A stretch of DNA of 64,000 bases from Limnobacter litoralis (GCF_030160455.1 NZ_BSOJ01000032.1:1-64000); one strand, 5' to 3'; shown: positions 21,132 to 32,692, counted from the stretch's first letter. A program made the numbers and translations. The notes: generated by a model not told the origin, from the sequence alone.

Positions 21132-22529
21132 TTACGCTTGTTCAGATTTTCTGGGCATGTGGCTTACCGTTTCAGCAATAATCTGCAGTGCATGTTCAAC
21201 ACGGTCTTCATTCAGGTTGCCACCCAAGCAAAGCCTGACTGAATTGGGCGTGGTCCCTTGCAGGCAGAACATTTCTGCGCTGGCAGTGGTGATGCCACGG
21301 CTTAAAAGGCGTGAACAAAATGCCGAATGTGTCCAATAAGAGGGTAGGTTGAGCCACAGGTGGAACCCCTCCGGATTTGTTTCGATGTTGAAGTCACCCA
21401 GAGTGCGTTTTGCAAGAAGCTGTCTTTTTTGGCTCATGGTTTGAATACTTTGCAGACACAGTTGAGCAGTGCCATCCAGAATCCATTGTGTGGCCACTGC
21501 AATGCACAAGGGGCTTGCCATGATTTCGCTGGCCCGCAAAGTGGAAGCCAATCTGTTGGTTTCATTTGCATTGGGGCAAACGAGAAAGCCGATACGGAGC
21601 CCTGCTCCGACTGTTTTCGAGAGTCCACTGACGTAGTAGGTCAGCTCTGGCACAATGTTGGCAAATGTTGGGGGCGGGCTTTTCATCAACTTGTTGTAAG
21701 GGTCGTCTTCAATGATTTTCAGTCCGAATTGCCTTGCAACTGCAGCGATCTCAAAGCGCCTGTTTTCGGAAATGGTTCGTGTGGTTGGGTTTTGAATGGT
21801 CGGGTTTAAATACAGGGCTTTGACGGTGTGGATGCGGCATTGCGCCTCTAAATCGTCTGGCAGAATGCCTTCATTGTCTGAGCGCAGTCCGATTGTCTTG
21901 ATACCAAAGTGTCTAGCCATGGTTTTAACGCCCGGGTAGGTTGTGCCCTCTGCGCACAGTGTGCCGCCAACACCAACCAAGGCCAGCATCAGGCTATTCA
22001 GGGTGGCTTGAATGCCAGGGGTAATCAACACAGTTTGACCAGTCTGAGCCGGGTAAAGTCCTTCCAGCCAGGTTGCGGCAGCAGCCCGAGCATCCTCATT
22101 TCCACCCAATTCCTGATAGCGGGTTAGTCTGTGGAAATTGCCTTGTTCTGTGACATGGCGAATGCCATGGCGCATGCGTCCGAGAATTTCAGGCTCCTGA
22201 GGTTCGGGAGCCACATTCATGGTCATCTCAATAAGGTCTGAACTTGGAACTGCGTCGGCCGTGTTTTCTACCTTGATGTAACTGCCTACACCCGATTTGG
22301 AAGCAATCAGGCCGCGATGTTGCAGCTCGTGATATGCGCGAGCGACGGTCGTGTAGTCAAGGTGCAGGGCGGCTGCCATGTCTCGTAGAGTGGGTAGTTG
22401 ATCATCTCGCTTGAGCATCCCTTCGCGAATTTTTTCTTCAATGAATTCGGCAATCAGCAAATAGGCAGGCTGGCTTCGATCCGCCAAGGCATTTTGCAAT
22501 TCTTCCAGTATTTCAGGATGCTTTTTCAT
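21132..22529 (-). CDS. MocR-type transcriptional regulator (GntR HTH fused to aminotransferase fold)
   Basis: A 465-residue protein with an N-terminal GntR-family winged helix (PTLRDMAAALHLDYTTVARAYHELQHRG, written here as the HTH core at residues 45-72) fused to a fold-type I aminotransferase domain that binds PLP, with the expected lysine in SGLSKTVGAGLR. MocR proteins sense PLP or amino compounds and activate or repress divergent genes. The start ATG 22529 was chosen because CAGG lies 8 bp upstream; an earlier in-frame start at 22571 has none. It is divergent from the Nit1C cluster across 281 bp, so it is the natural candidate regulator of that cluster. Its DNA site may be the tandem repeat at 22683. 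Confidence 0.9.
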   Translation of the reverse strand: MKKHPEILEELQNALADRSQPAYLLIAEFIEEKIREGMLKRDDQLPTLRDMAAALHLDYTTVARAYHELQHRGLIASKSGVGSYIKVENTADAVPSSDLIEMTMNVAPEPQEPEILGRMRHGIRHVTEQGNFHRLTRYQELGGNEDARAAAATWLEGLYPAQTGQTVLITPGIQATLNSLMLALVGVGGTLCAEGTTYPGVKTMARHFGIKTIGLRSDNEGILPDDLEAQCRIHTVKALYLNPTIQNPTTRTISENRRFEIAAVARQFGLKIIEDDPYNKLMKSPPPTFANIVPELTYYVSGLSKTVGAGLRIGFLVCPNANETNRLASTLRASEIMASPLCIAVATQWILDGTAQLCLQSIQTMSQKRQLLAKRTLGDFNIETNPEGFHLWLNLPSYWTHSAFCSRLLSRGITTASAEMFCLQGTTPNSVRLCLGGNLNEDRVEHALQIIAETVSHMPRKSEQA

Positions 22530-22682
22530 GCGCGTTACCTGTGCTTTTACATTCCATATGGGTGCAAGCAACTAACGCGCCTGAGCAAATGCCCACTTCG
22601 GGTGCGCAAAATTCTGCGGTCATCAATGGAATGGCGCTGACAAGTTTGATCTGCCGTTTGCTGCAAAGCGGCATGAATTCGT

Positions 22683-22704
22683 CTTGATTGGATCTTGATT
22701 GGAT
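22683..22704. promoter_or_regulatory. tandem 11-bp direct repeat, candidate MocR operator
   Basis: Two perfect, head-to-tail copies of CTTGATTGGAT lie between the divergent MocR-type gene and nitB. MocR/GabR/PdxR regulators commonly bind direct repeats, and an 11-bp period puts both half-sites on one face of the helix. The rest of the 281-bp intergenic region holds no convincing -35/-10 pair. Confidence 0.55.
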
Positions 22705-22810
22705 GAGATTCCGCTGAATGGGTACGCCCATTGCACCTTGTTGCCTGTGCTCCGACACAGTGCAAATCACGTCAGGATGCCAATTTCTAGTTGAATCAGG
22801 AGATCAGACA

Positions 22811-23293
22811 ATGCCTAAGGTAAATCATCCCGCCCATGTTGATGGCGATTATTTTGTGGATTACGAAGAGAAGGTTTTTGAGGATGTGAAGGCTGAGCCG
22901 GGACAAAAGGCTCTGGTGACTTTTCACACGGTTGCGTTCGAGGGATCAATTGGGTTTGTCAATATGTTGCAGGCCACCCGCTTACAGCGTAAAGGTTTCG
23001 ATACGTCCATTTTGTTGTATGGCCCTGGAGTCACCTTGGGTGTGCAACGTGGCTTCCCCACGCTGGGTAGTGAGGCGTTTCCAGGTCATTTAAACTTCAA
23101 CAACCAGCTTAAAAAATTCATGGGCGAGGGCGGGAAGGTGTATGCCTGCCGCTTTGCGCTGCAAGCCCTTTACGGCCATGGAGAGCCCTCATTGATCGAA
23201 GGCATTACCCCAATCAATCCATTGGATGTTCTGGACGTGGTTCTGCTCCACAAGCGAGATGGTGCAGTGATTATCGACACCTGGACTTTGTAA
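22811..23293 (+). CDS. nitB: Nit1C cluster protein NitB (MSMEG_0572/sll0783-like)
   Basis: First gene of the Nit1C cluster; a 160-residue soluble protein of the nitrogen-starvation family typified by MSMEG_0572. The ATG follows AGGAGATCAGACA; the reading frame extends 93 bp further upstream but without a better start. The central part, [21 protein letters not shown] and [16 protein letters not shown], resembles DsrE-like small alpha/beta folds, but no catalytic motif can be named. In cyanide-utilising bacteria this product is reported as strongly induced with the nitrilase. The gene precedes nitC by 58 bp. Biochemical function is unknown. Confidence 0.82.
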   Translation: MPKVNHPAHVDGDYFVDYEEKVFEDVKAEPGQKALVTFHTVAFEGSIGFVNMLQATRLQRKGFDTSILLYGPGVTLGVQRGFPTLGSEAFPGHLNFNNQLKKFMGEGGKVYACRFALQALYGHGEPSLIEGITPINPLDVLDVVLLHKRDGAVIIDTWTL

Positions 23294-23351
23294 GCAGACT
23301 AGGAATTGGTCGCCCTTGGGCGACCGGTTCAAGCCGCTTGGAGATTAGACA

Positions 23352-24308
23352 ATGAATCAGGCAAAAATGGTTAGGGCAGCTGCCGTGCAGATTGCGCCCA
23401 ATCTGGTGGAGCCGGAAAAAACCATCGAAAAGGTGTGTCAGACCATGGCAGAGGCTGCTTCCAAGGGGGTGCAAATCATTGTCTTTCCGGAGACTTTCGT
23501 GCCGTATTACCCCTATTTTTCATTTGTTGAACCGCCAGTAAAGCAGGGAAAGGATCACCTGCGCCTCTACGAGTATTCAGTTTCCATTCCGGGAGCGGAA
23601 ACGGAAATGGTTGCTGCACTTGCAGCCCAGCACAATATGACGGTGGTGCTGGGGGTGAATGAACGTGATCACGGCACTTTGTATAACACTCAAATGATTT
23701 TCGACGGCGAGGGCCAGTTACTTCTGAAGCGTCGAAAAATCACGCCGACCTACCACGAGCGAATGATTTGGGGGCAGGGCGATGGCTCTGGTTTGAAAGT
23801 GGTGCAAACACCTATCGGCCGAGTGGGCGCCCTCGCTTGCTGGGAACATTACAACCCCCTGGCTCGCTATTGTTTGATGGCGCAGCACGAGGAAATTCAC
23901 TGTGCGCAGTTTCCAGGGTCATTGGTGGGGCAGATTTTTGCCGACCAGATGGAGGTCACCATTCGACACCACGCGCTCGAAGCGGGTTGCTTTGTGATCA
24001 ACAGCACTGCATGGCTGACTGAAGATCAGATCAATAGTATTTCGCAGGATGCAGACCTGCAAAAGGGGCTCCGTGGCGGCTGCTTTACAGCAATTGTCAG
24101 TCCGGAAGGCAAGTTGCTGGCTGAGCCCTTGCGAGAAGGTGAGGGCATGGTGATCGCCGATCTGGACATGTCTTTGGTAACCAAACGCAAGCGAATGATG
24201 GACTCGGTTGGGCATTACGCCCGGCCCGAATTGTTAAGTCTGCTTGTTCATGAGGAGTCAACCAGCCCCATGAAATCAGTGAAAGGAGATTGCCATGCTC
24301 AGTACTGA
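23352..24308 (+). CDS. nitC: nitrilase of the Nit1 subfamily (NitC)
   Basis: Carbon-nitrogen hydrolase that converts a nitrile to the acid and ammonia. The catalytic triad is intact: Glu47 in [13 protein letters not shown], Lys129 in [12 protein letters not shown] and Cys163 in [12 protein letters not shown]; the second active-site glutamate follows in TYHER. It has 318 residues, typical of Nit1 enzymes such as the Synechocystis nitrilase. GGAGATTAGACA precedes the ATG. Its stop overlaps the start of the radical-SAM gene by 14 bp, showing tight coupling. The natural substrate is unsettled; cyanide-derived nitriles are the favoured idea. Confidence 0.93.
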   Translation: MNQAKMVRAAAVQIAPNLVEPEKTIEKVCQTMAEAASKGVQIIVFPETFVPYYPYFSFVEPPVKQGKDHLRLYEYSVSIPGAETEMVAALAAQHNMTVVLGVNERDHGTLYNTQMIFDGEGQLLLKRRKITPTYHERMIWGQGDGSGLKVVQTPIGRVGALACWEHYNPLARYCLMAQHEEIHCAQFPGSLVGQIFADQMEVTIRHHALEAGCFVINSTAWLTEDQINSISQDADLQKGLRGGCFTAIVSPEGKLLAEPLREGEGMVIADLDMSLVTKRKRMMDSVGHYARPELLSLLVHEESTSPMKSVKGDCHAQY

Positions 24309-25371
24309 ACTTCAAACCCATGGGCTTCGCCTGGAAGACCCGCTGGCGGGCAGTCAAAGCAGGCGAGGCGGTGCAGGGCCGTCCGATCACAAGGCCGTAA
24401 CCATCGATGGTGAGACCGTGATGATTCCAGTTCACACTCACTCGGCCTGGCAGTCTCCTTACCTCGCTGCCAAGCCGGATGAAAACGGAAAAAGCCGCTT
24501 GTTGAAAAATGGAATTCCGATTGCTGTCATCGAATTTCCGCAAAAGCCACGGTTTTATTCCTTGAAAACTGCGGATGGCATTGCCTACGACAAGATTGCA
24601 ACACTGCATAGTAAAGACGTGTTGGCAACCACCGTGTTGCAAACCTGTATTCGCTATGAAAGCCGTGTAAAAACCTGCAAATTTTGCTCGATCGGGCAGT
24701 CACTTGCCGCCGGCCGAACCATCGAGCGCAAAACCCCGGAGCAGTTGGCTGAAGTGGCCAGGGCTGCTGTTGAATTGGATGGCGTGAAGCAGATGGTAAT
24801 GACCACAGGTACGCCACCAACGCCTGATCGCGGTGCTGCGTTGATGGTCGAGAGCGTGGCTGCTGTAAAAGCAGCAGTGGACATCCCCATTCAGGTTCAG
24901 ATTGAACCACCTGACACCTTTGAATGGTTTGTCAAATTGAAACAAGCAGGCGCGGACAGTTTGGGTATGCATTTGGAGGTTTTGTCCGAGCCATTGAGAA
25001 AGTGGTTGATGCCGGGCAAATCCAATGTGACTGTCAACGAATATCTGGCGGCGTTCGATGCCGCTGTAGCAGTGTTTGGCCGAGGGGAAGTAAGCACCTA
25101 CATCATTGCAGGTTTGGGCGACACCGAATCAGAAATAGTCGAAATGAGCCGCGTGTTGATTGATAGGGGTGTGTATCCCTTTGTGGTTCCCTTTGTACCG
25201 ATCAGTGGCACGCCTCTGGAAAGTCATCCGGTCCCCGATGCCGAGTTTATGCAACGCGTGTTACAGCCTATCGGGCAAATGCTGAAGGATGAAGGTCTGT
25301 TGTCAGCGGATACGAAGGCGGGGTGTGCCAAATGCGGTGCATGTTCCACGCTTAAATCTTTTGAGCAATGA
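24295..25371 (+). CDS. nitD: radical SAM protein of the Nit1C cluster (MSMEG_0568-like, NitD)
   Basis: A 358-residue radical SAM protein. Three cysteines positioned to hold the 4Fe-4S cluster are Cys118, Cys128 and Cys131, spaced CX9CX2C rather than the classical CX3CX2C. The partial TIM barrel follows ([15 protein letters not shown], then [14 protein letters not shown]). A second cysteine set, CX2CX2C, lies at the very C-terminus (344, 347, 350) and may bind an auxiliary cluster. AAAGGAG precedes the ATG, inside the nitC end. The reaction is unknown; position between a nitrilase and an acetyltransferase suggests it builds or modifies the nitrile-containing substrate. Confidence 0.9.
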   Translation: MLSTELQTHGLRLEDPLAGSQSRRGGAGPSDHKAVTIDGETVMIPVHTHSAWQSPYLAAKPDENGKSRLLKNGIPIAVIEFPQKPRFYSLKTADGIAYDKIATLHSKDVLATTVLQTCIRYESRVKTCKFCSIGQSLAAGRTIERKTPEQLAEVARAAVELDGVKQMVMTTGTPPTPDRGAALMVESVAAVKAAVDIPIQVQIEPPDTFEWFVKLKQAGADSLGMHLEVLSEPLRKWLMPGKSNVTVNEYLAAFDAAVAVFGRGEVSTYIIAGLGDTESEIVEMSRVLIDRGVYPFVVPFVPISGTPLESHPVPDAEFMQRVLQPIGQMLKDEGLLSADTKAGCAKCGACSTLKSFEQ

Positions 25372-25392
25372 GTTCACGGGGAGGCATGATTC

Positions 25393-25968
25393 ATGATGTT
25401 TGACGCCGTACCAGCCGATCCGTTTCAACACGGTGAATGCAGAATCAAGCTTGCTGACGGTGAGTGGGAGCTCAGGCAGGCTCAGTCCCTTCGCAAGCGT
25501 GTGTTTGTGGAGGAGCAGCAAGTGTTCCGGATCAGTGATTTTGACCATCTGGACCATGACGCTTACACCCTGATCGCCACCACTTCCATGCTGGGTATCC
25601 CTGATTCAGTGGTGGGTACCGTCAGAATCAATCAGACAGCCAGGGGAAAGTGGCAGGGTTCCAGATTGGCTGTTGACGCCATGTATCGGCACTCTAGCGG
25701 TATCGGGAAAGACTTGATCAAGATGGCGGTTGGTACTGCGCTGACGCTGGGATGTGAGTCTTTTTATGCCAATGTCCAATTGCAAAATCAGGCGTTCTTC
25801 GAGAGGCTTGGCTGGTGTGTACTCGGCCATGTACTTGTTGAAGGTTTGGATCATGTGTTCATGCAGGCCAACCTGAACCTTTACAGCCCTGCGCCTGATC
25901 CAAACCATGGCTGCTTTCATTTGTTCAGCAAGGCATTGCCACCTGAAAAGTCCAGGAATAAAGCATGA
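25393..25968 (+). CDS. nitE: GNAT N-acetyltransferase of the Nit1C cluster (MSMEG_0567/sll0786-like, NitE)
   Basis: A 191-residue GNAT-fold acyltransferase. The acetyl-CoA segment is visible as LAVDAMYRHSSGIGKDLIKMAV, followed by YANVQLQNQAFFERLGW, the standard motif A/B region. It also shows VRINQTARGKWQGSRLAV before the CoA loop. GGGGAGG lies before the ATG. Its stop overlaps the next start as ATGA. Substrate unknown; the gene always travels with the nitrilase and radical SAM genes in this cluster type. Confidence 0.87.
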   Translation: MMFDAVPADPFQHGECRIKLADGEWELRQAQSLRKRVFVEEQQVFRISDFDHLDHDAYTLIATTSMLGIPDSVVGTVRINQTARGKWQGSRLAVDAMYRHSSGIGKDLIKMAVGTALTLGCESFYANVQLQNQAFFERLGWCVLGHVLVEGLDHVFMQANLNLYSPAPDPNHGCFHLFSKALPPEKSRNKA

Positions 25969-26972
25969 ACGAGCTGGCCTCTATCGTCGAGATGGTGCGA
26001 CAAAGCAAAGGGATTGCCCACAAGCGGGACATCGAATTGGGTATGCGAGCCATTGCACAGACGCAATCTTGCGAGACCTCCGTTTTAGTCGGTGATGATT
26101 GCGCTGTGATTCCCTCGGGCGAGGGTTATCTCTTGTTCGCCATTGAGGGGTTCATGAATGAATTTGTTCAGGAGGACCCCTGGTTTGCAGGCTATTGCGG
26201 CGTCATGGTGAATGTCAGCGACATTGCGGCCATGGGTGGAAGGGCCACGGCTGTGGTGGATGCTCTGTGGTGCTCAAAGCCCGATCAATTGGCGCTTATT
26301 TTACAAGGCATGGCATGTGCCTCTGCCCGATACCGAGTGCCGATTGTTGGTGGTCACACCAATGCCCGCACTGACAGAAATCAACTTGCAGTGTCCATCT
26401 TGGGCTCGGCCAAATCAATCTTAAGCAGCTTTGAGGCGCAACCCGGAGACGCTTTGATGTGTGTGATTGATACGCGTGGCGAGTATCGCGGCAACCTCGG
26501 AAACAATTGGAATGCCAGCACGGACGCGCCTGCGGATCGCTTGCGAGGCGATCTTGAATTGTTGCCGCTGATTGCAGAATCAGGTTTGGCGAGCGCTTGT
26601 AAGGACATCAGTATGGCGGGGCCTTTGGGAACTCTTTTGATGCTTTTGGAATGTTCTGGATGCGGGGCTGAAATTGATCCAGAAGCGTTTCCGCGTCCCA
26701 AGCACATTGGACTGGAACGCTGGATGCAGACCTTTCCCAGTTATGGGTTTGTCTTCAGTGTGTCTCCTTCACGGGTGGAGGAGATGAAACATCTATTTGG
26801 CGCCAGAGAGTTGCAATGCTTGGTAGTCGGCCAGGTAACCGCCGGTTCCCAAGTGTGGCTTGCCAATTCAATCGAGCGCGAGTTGCTGTGGGATTTTTCA
26901 ACGACGGCTTTGTTGGGTTGCAGTGCTTTGAATTCTGCCGGCGAAATGCAGGGGGTGCGCAAATGCCAATGA
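25965..26972 (+). CDS. nitF: AIR synthase-related protein of the Nit1C cluster (sll0787-like, NitF)
   Basis: A 335-residue protein of the PurM/SelD/ThiL superfamily, whose members phosphorylate or activate carboxyls and amides with ATP. The N-terminal part has VGDDCAVIPSGEGYLLFAIEG, like the ATP-loop of PurM-type proteins, and VNVSDIAAMGGRATAVVDAL is the conserved nucleotide segment; PIVGGHTNARTD follows. Together these suggest ATP-dependent activation in the pathway. It overlaps nitE by 4 bp and nitG by 10 bp. Actual substrate not known. Confidence 0.87.
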   Translation: MNELASIVEMVRQSKGIAHKRDIELGMRAIAQTQSCETSVLVGDDCAVIPSGEGYLLFAIEGFMNEFVQEDPWFAGYCGVMVNVSDIAAMGGRATAVVDALWCSKPDQLALILQGMACASARYRVPIVGGHTNARTDRNQLAVSILGSAKSILSSFEAQPGDALMCVIDTRGEYRGNLGNNWNASTDAPADRLRGDLELLPLIAESGLASACKDISMAGPLGTLLMLLECSGCGAEIDPEAFPRPKHIGLERWMQTFPSYGFVFSVSPSRVEEMKHLFGARELQCLVVGQVTAGSQVWLANSIERELLWDFSTTALLGCSALNSAGEMQGVRKCQ

Positions 26973-27247
26973 CGCAGTTCGATCTTCAGTGGCCTGATGG
27001 TTCCGTCATGAAATGCCACTCTCCTTCAACGATCATTCGGGATTATTTGGTTGTGGGCAAGGAGTACACGCTGGCCGACTTTCTGGAGTGTGCAGAAAAA
27101 GGACTCGGTCATGCCAGTGAACGTGTGCGTGAGAAGTACGGATTTGCCTGCTCTATGGCGGCTGATCAATGGGATCTTATTCGCATTCAGAGCGATAGGT
27201 ATCAGGCTGTGCCAGCGGCCAAGGTGCAGATATTAAGAATCAAGTGA
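26963..27247 (+). CDS. nitG: small Nit1C cluster protein (MSMEG_0570-like, NitG)
   Basis: A 94-residue protein matching the MSMEG_0570 nitrogen-starvation family: FDLQWPDGSVMKCHSPSTII near the N-terminus and YLVVGKEYTLADFLECAEKG after it. ATG 26963 is preferred because GGGGG at 26950-26954 is spaced for it; the open frame reaches further back, but that part is a shadow of nitF. It overlaps nitF by 10 bp. No enzymatic motif is visible; a partner or chaperone role is possible but unproven. Confidence 0.82.
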   Translation: MPMTQFDLQWPDGSVMKCHSPSTIIRDYLVVGKEYTLADFLECAEKGLGHASERVREKYGFACSMAADQWDLIRIQSDRYQAVPAAKVQILRIK

Positions 27248-27257
27248 GGGGTTGAAT

Positions 27258-28538
27258 ATGAATGCTCAGGGAACAAAGTTAAAGGCGCATTACAAGGTGG
27301 TGGTAATTGGTGGAGGGCAGGCAGGTCTGTCAATGAGCTATCAATTGACGCAACGGAAAATTGACCACGTGGTGCTGGAAAAAGCCAGGATTGGCTTCAG
27401 TTGGCGGGAACAACGGTGGGATACGTTTTGCCTGGTGACGCCGAACTGGCAATGTAACTTGCCTGGATTTCCTTACGCTGGCATCGAGCCCCATGGCTTC
27501 ATGAAGAAAGATGAGATTGTTGCCTACATTGAGTCCTATGCGAGGTCATTCAGGGCGCCCGTCTTTGAAGGGGTGTCAGTCACCCGCTTGCGTAAAAGCG
27601 ATGACGGGCTGTTTGTACTGGAAAGCACAGCGGGCACAATTTCTGCCAATCAGGTTGTTGTGGCGATAGGTGGATATCACAAGCCTAGAATTCCGAGTCT
27701 GGCGAAAAAGTTGCCTGCGCACATTCGACAAATTCATTCTTCTGAATATCGAAGCCCTGAACAACTTCCCGATGGCAAAGTGTTGGTGATCGGGTCGGGT
27801 CAGAGTGGATGTCAAATTGCCGAAGACCTGCATTTGGCGGGTCGTAAGGTGCATTTGTGCGTGGGTAGCGCTCCGCGAGTGGCGCGTCGTTACCGGGGTC
27901 GGGACGTTGTGGATTGGCTGGCTGACATGGGTTATTACGACATGCCCGTGGACGAACATCCTTTGAAAGAAGGGGTACGTGCCAAGGCCAACCATTACGT
28001 CACTGGTCGCGATGGCGGCCGTGACATCGATCTGCGATTACGAGCTCTCGAAGGGATGTCTCTGCATGGCCGTTTGAAAGACTGCAACGAGGGAGTAATG
28101 CTTTTTGCCGATGATCTGGCGGCCAATTTGGACAATGCGGATCGAAGCAGCGAGAACATCAAAAATACGATTGACCAATACATTGCCGATCGTCGTCTGG
28201 ATGCACCACTGGAAAATCGCTACTTGCCGCTTTGGAAGCCCAATCCAGGCTGCTCTACGCTCGACCTCGTGGCTGAGCAGGTCTGCTCTATCGTTTGGTC
28301 GGTCGGCTTTGAAAGTTCATTTGACTGGATCGAATTGCCTGTTTTTGATGGCAGGGGGTATCCGATTCATTCGCGGGGTGTTAGCTGTGAGTCCGGCTTG
28401 TATTTTCTCGGCCTGCCTTGGATGTACACATGGGGATCTGGACGCTTTTCAGGCGTGGCCCGCGATTCCGCGTTTCTTTTGGAGAAAATTGAGCTGGAAT
28501 GTTTTACCAAAGCAGAGGAAATTGACTCTTCACTTTAG
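27258..28538 (+). CDS. nitH: flavin-dependent oxidoreductase of the Nit1C cluster (MSMEG_0569-like, NitH)
   Basis: A 426-residue flavoprotein resembling FAD-dependent N- or Baeyer-Villiger monooxygenases. The FAD Rossmann motif is VVIGGGQAGLSMSYQL near the N-terminus and a second NAD(P)H-type motif is VLVIGSGQSGCQIAEDL. GAGGGG at 27246-27251 is well placed for ATG 27258. It closes the cluster, and a perfect hairpin follows. An N-oxygenase would fit a pathway producing or consuming a nitrile or cyanide-related group, but this is inference. Confidence 0.88.
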   Translation: MNAQGTKLKAHYKVVVIGGGQAGLSMSYQLTQRKIDHVVLEKARIGFSWREQRWDTFCLVTPNWQCNLPGFPYAGIEPHGFMKKDEIVAYIESYARSFRAPVFEGVSVTRLRKSDDGLFVLESTAGTISANQVVVAIGGYHKPRIPSLAKKLPAHIRQIHSSEYRSPEQLPDGKVLVIGSGQSGCQIAEDLHLAGRKVHLCVGSAPRVARRYRGRDVVDWLADMGYYDMPVDEHPLKEGVRAKANHYVTGRDGGRDIDLRLRALEGMSLHGRLKDCNEGVMLFADDLAANLDNADRSSENIKNTIDQYIADRRLDAPLENRYLPLWKPNPGCSTLDLVAEQVCSIVWSVGFESSFDWIELPVFDGRGYPIHSRGVSCESGLYFLGLPWMYTWGSGRFSGVARDSAFLLEKIELECFTKAEEIDSSL

Positions 28539-28554
28539 ATTTGAATACAAAAGT

Positions 28555-28585
28555 CAGGGTTTGATTATCAAATCATCAAACCCTG
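28555..28585. terminator. perfect hairpin between nitH and infA (likely bidirectional terminator)
   Basis: CAGGGTTTGAT and ATCAAACCCTG form a perfect 11-bp stem with a 9-nt loop, located between two convergent genes. The U-tract is weak on both sides (CTTTT on the minus strand), so termination strength is uncertain. Confidence 0.65.
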
Positions 28586-28603
28586 CCCATTTGTCTGAAT
28601 CAA

Positions 28604-28867
28604 TCAGTAACGCCGAGCCCGATTGTTTGGGCCGCTGTTGCGTGGCGTATCGAGGTGACGGAAGGTGATTCGGCCTTTGCTGAGGTCATACGGCGACAGC
28701 TCGAGCGACACACGGTCACCCGCAATGATGCGGATGTGATTCTTGCGCATTTTGCCTGCGCTGTATGCAATCAGTTTGTGACCGTTTTCAAGGGTAACCT
28801 TGAAACGTGAATCTGGCAGAATTTCATCCACCATTCCGTTCATTTCCAACAATTCTTCTTTGGCCAT
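28604..28867 (-). CDS. infA: translation initiation factor IF-1
   Basis: An 87-residue S1-like OB-fold protein that blocks the ribosomal A site during initiation. The sequence [20 protein letters not shown] and [18 protein letters not shown] are characteristic. The C-terminal extension after FRHLDTP ([12 protein letters not shown]) is longer than in E. coli IF-1. Many betaproteobacteria carry a second infA in the ribosomal-protein region; this copy is the one linked to a cold-shock gene 11 bp upstream, which suggests co-expression on temperature downshift. Confidence 0.93.
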   Translation of the reverse strand: MAKEELLEMNGMVDEILPDSRFKVTLENGHKLIAYSAGKMRKNHIRIIAGDRVSLELSPYDLSKGRITFRHLDTPRNSGPNNRARRY

Positions 28868-28878
28868 GTGTTGGCCTT

Positions 28879-29082
28879 TTACGCGTTGCGAATGTTGGAT
28901 GCCTGTGGGCCTTTGGCGCCCTGAGTGACGTCGAATGTCACTTGCTGTCCTTCGGACAGGCTTTTGAATTCAGAGCTTTGAATGGCTGAGAAATGGGCGA
29001 AAAGATCTTTGCTGCCATCGGATGGAGAAATGAAGCCGAAACCTTTTGAATCGTTAAACCACTTTACTGTACCTGTTGTCAT
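28879..29082 (-). CDS. CspA-family cold-shock protein
   Basis: A 67-residue single cold-shock domain. RNP1 is KGFGFI and RNP2 is [22 protein letters not shown] is the standard opening. The ATG at 29082 is preceded by AGGAGTGTCAAAA on the minus strand; the frame runs on upstream but without a site. It acts as an RNA chaperone or antiterminator. infA is the next gene on the same strand, so the two form an operon. Confidence 0.95.
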   Translation of the reverse strand: MTTGTVKWFNDSKGFGFISPSDGSKDLFAHFSAIQSSEFKSLSEGQQVTFDVTQGAKGPQASNIRNA

Positions 29083-29114
29083 TTTTGACACTCCTGAAAT
29101 TAAACACAAATGGG

Positions 29115-29143
29115 GAGTTATGCCCCGGTGGGGCGACAGTCAA
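29115..29143 (-). promoter_or_regulatory. promoter of the cold-shock/infA operon
   Basis: Reading the minus strand: TTGACT (29143-29138), 17-bp spacer, TAACTC (29120-29115). The start codon lies about 32 bp beyond, so the leader is short, unlike the long leader of E. coli cspA. Confidence 0.55.
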
Positions 29144-29188
29144 GAAAAAGACAAACGGATGAAAGGAAAGATACCGCGCATGGCGGGT

Positions 29189-29212
29189 AAAAAACCCAGC
29201 AGCAAAAGCTGG
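29189..29212 (-). terminator. possible minus-strand terminator upstream of the cold-shock promoter
   Basis: On the minus strand CCAGC-TTTTGCT-GCTGG is followed by GTTTTTT. No gene is seen upstream on that strand, so it would only block antisense read-through toward the cold-shock operon. The rest of the 283-bp region between the cold-shock gene and the Sel1 gene shows no other feature. Confidence 0.35.
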
Positions 29213-29365
29213 TCTTGAAGATCGCTGAGGACACTATCCTCTGCTTTGCCAACAATTGCAAACGATATCGACATTAATTTGTTTGGGGGGGGCAGCGCAA
29301 AGCTGTGCTTGTATTCCCCTTCACTTTGATTCAAAGTCGAAATTATTGCCTATCGCTGATTGACC

Positions 29366-32073
<2,708 letters not shown>

Positions 32074-32093
32074 TTATAGCGCAGGTTTTGGTT

Positions 32094-32110
32094 TTGTGCA
32101 ACTGGTTGCA
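32094..32110. promoter_or_regulatory. operator repeat 2 between fadH and padR-like gene
   Basis: Second identical 17-bp copy, 39 bp from the first start to start (close to four helical turns), 57 bp before the PadR start. Twin identical dyads in a divergent region point to the adjacent regulator as binder. Confidence 0.6.
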
Positions 32111-32167
32111 TAAACAGCCACCTGCACATAAGATAGGGGCTCTATTTTTGATGGTTTGTAACGCACC

Positions 32168-32692
32168 GTGTCTTTGCCCCATGCCTTGTTGACCTCATTG
32201 CTGGAAAAGCCCAGCAGTGGCCTAGAGCTGGCCCAGCGCTTCAGCAAATCAATTGGCTATTTCTGGCAGGCTTCCCATCAGCAGATTTACCGTGAATTGG
32301 TTCGGCTTGAAAAAGCCGGCTGGGTGCAGTCCACAGCCAATGAGGGCGCGCGCGGTCGCAAGCGCACCTACGAGGTACTGCCCGAGGGCAAAGTTGAATT
32401 GAAGCGCTGGATCGCCTTGCCTTCGGAACACAAAAACCTGCGCGATGAAATGATGGTGCGTGTGCGCGCCGCCGCTGTGGTAGGCCCCAAGGGGTTGACC
32501 AAGGGCATCGAGGAGCGCCTTGAAAGCCATCGCAAGCAATTGGCGCTGTACAAAGCCATACGCAAGAAAGATTTTGAGGGCAAAAAGGAAACCAGAACTG
32601 TGGCCTTGCAACGGCGCATTCTGGAAGTGGGCATTGAATACGAGCGCCTGTATGTGGCGTTTTGTGAGGATGTGCTGAAAGAGTTGGCTTGA
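32168..32692 (+). CDS. PadR family transcriptional regulator
   Basis: A 174-residue protein with an N-terminal PadR winged helix (LLEKPSSGLELAQRFSKS with YRELVRLEKAGWV as recognition region) and a C-terminal helical dimerisation domain (VirA-activator-like). GTG start at 32168. PadR proteins are usually repressors released by a small aromatic or acyl ligand. Its neighbours are fadH, divergent, and an NADP-dependent oxidoreductase 28 bp downstream, so it probably controls both. Confidence 0.9.
   Translation: MSLPHALLTSLLEKPSSGLELAQRFSKSIGYFWQASHQQIYRELVRLEKAGWVQSTANEGARGRKRTYEVLPEGKVELKRWIALPSEHKNLRDEMMVRVRAAAVVGPKGLTKGIEERLESHRKQLALYKAIRKKDFEGKKETRTVALQRRILEVGIEYERLYVAFCEDVLKELA

Noticed and set aside
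22731-22745. Sigma-54-like element TTGCACCTTGTTGC before nitB
   Set aside because: The -24 GG is missing and the spacing to the GC is one base short; no enhancer-binding regulator is present, the regulator being MocR-type.
29140-29334. 64-codon minus-strand ORF upstream of the cold-shock gene
   Set aside because: TTG start without ribosome site, contains the possible terminator and the promoter of the next gene.
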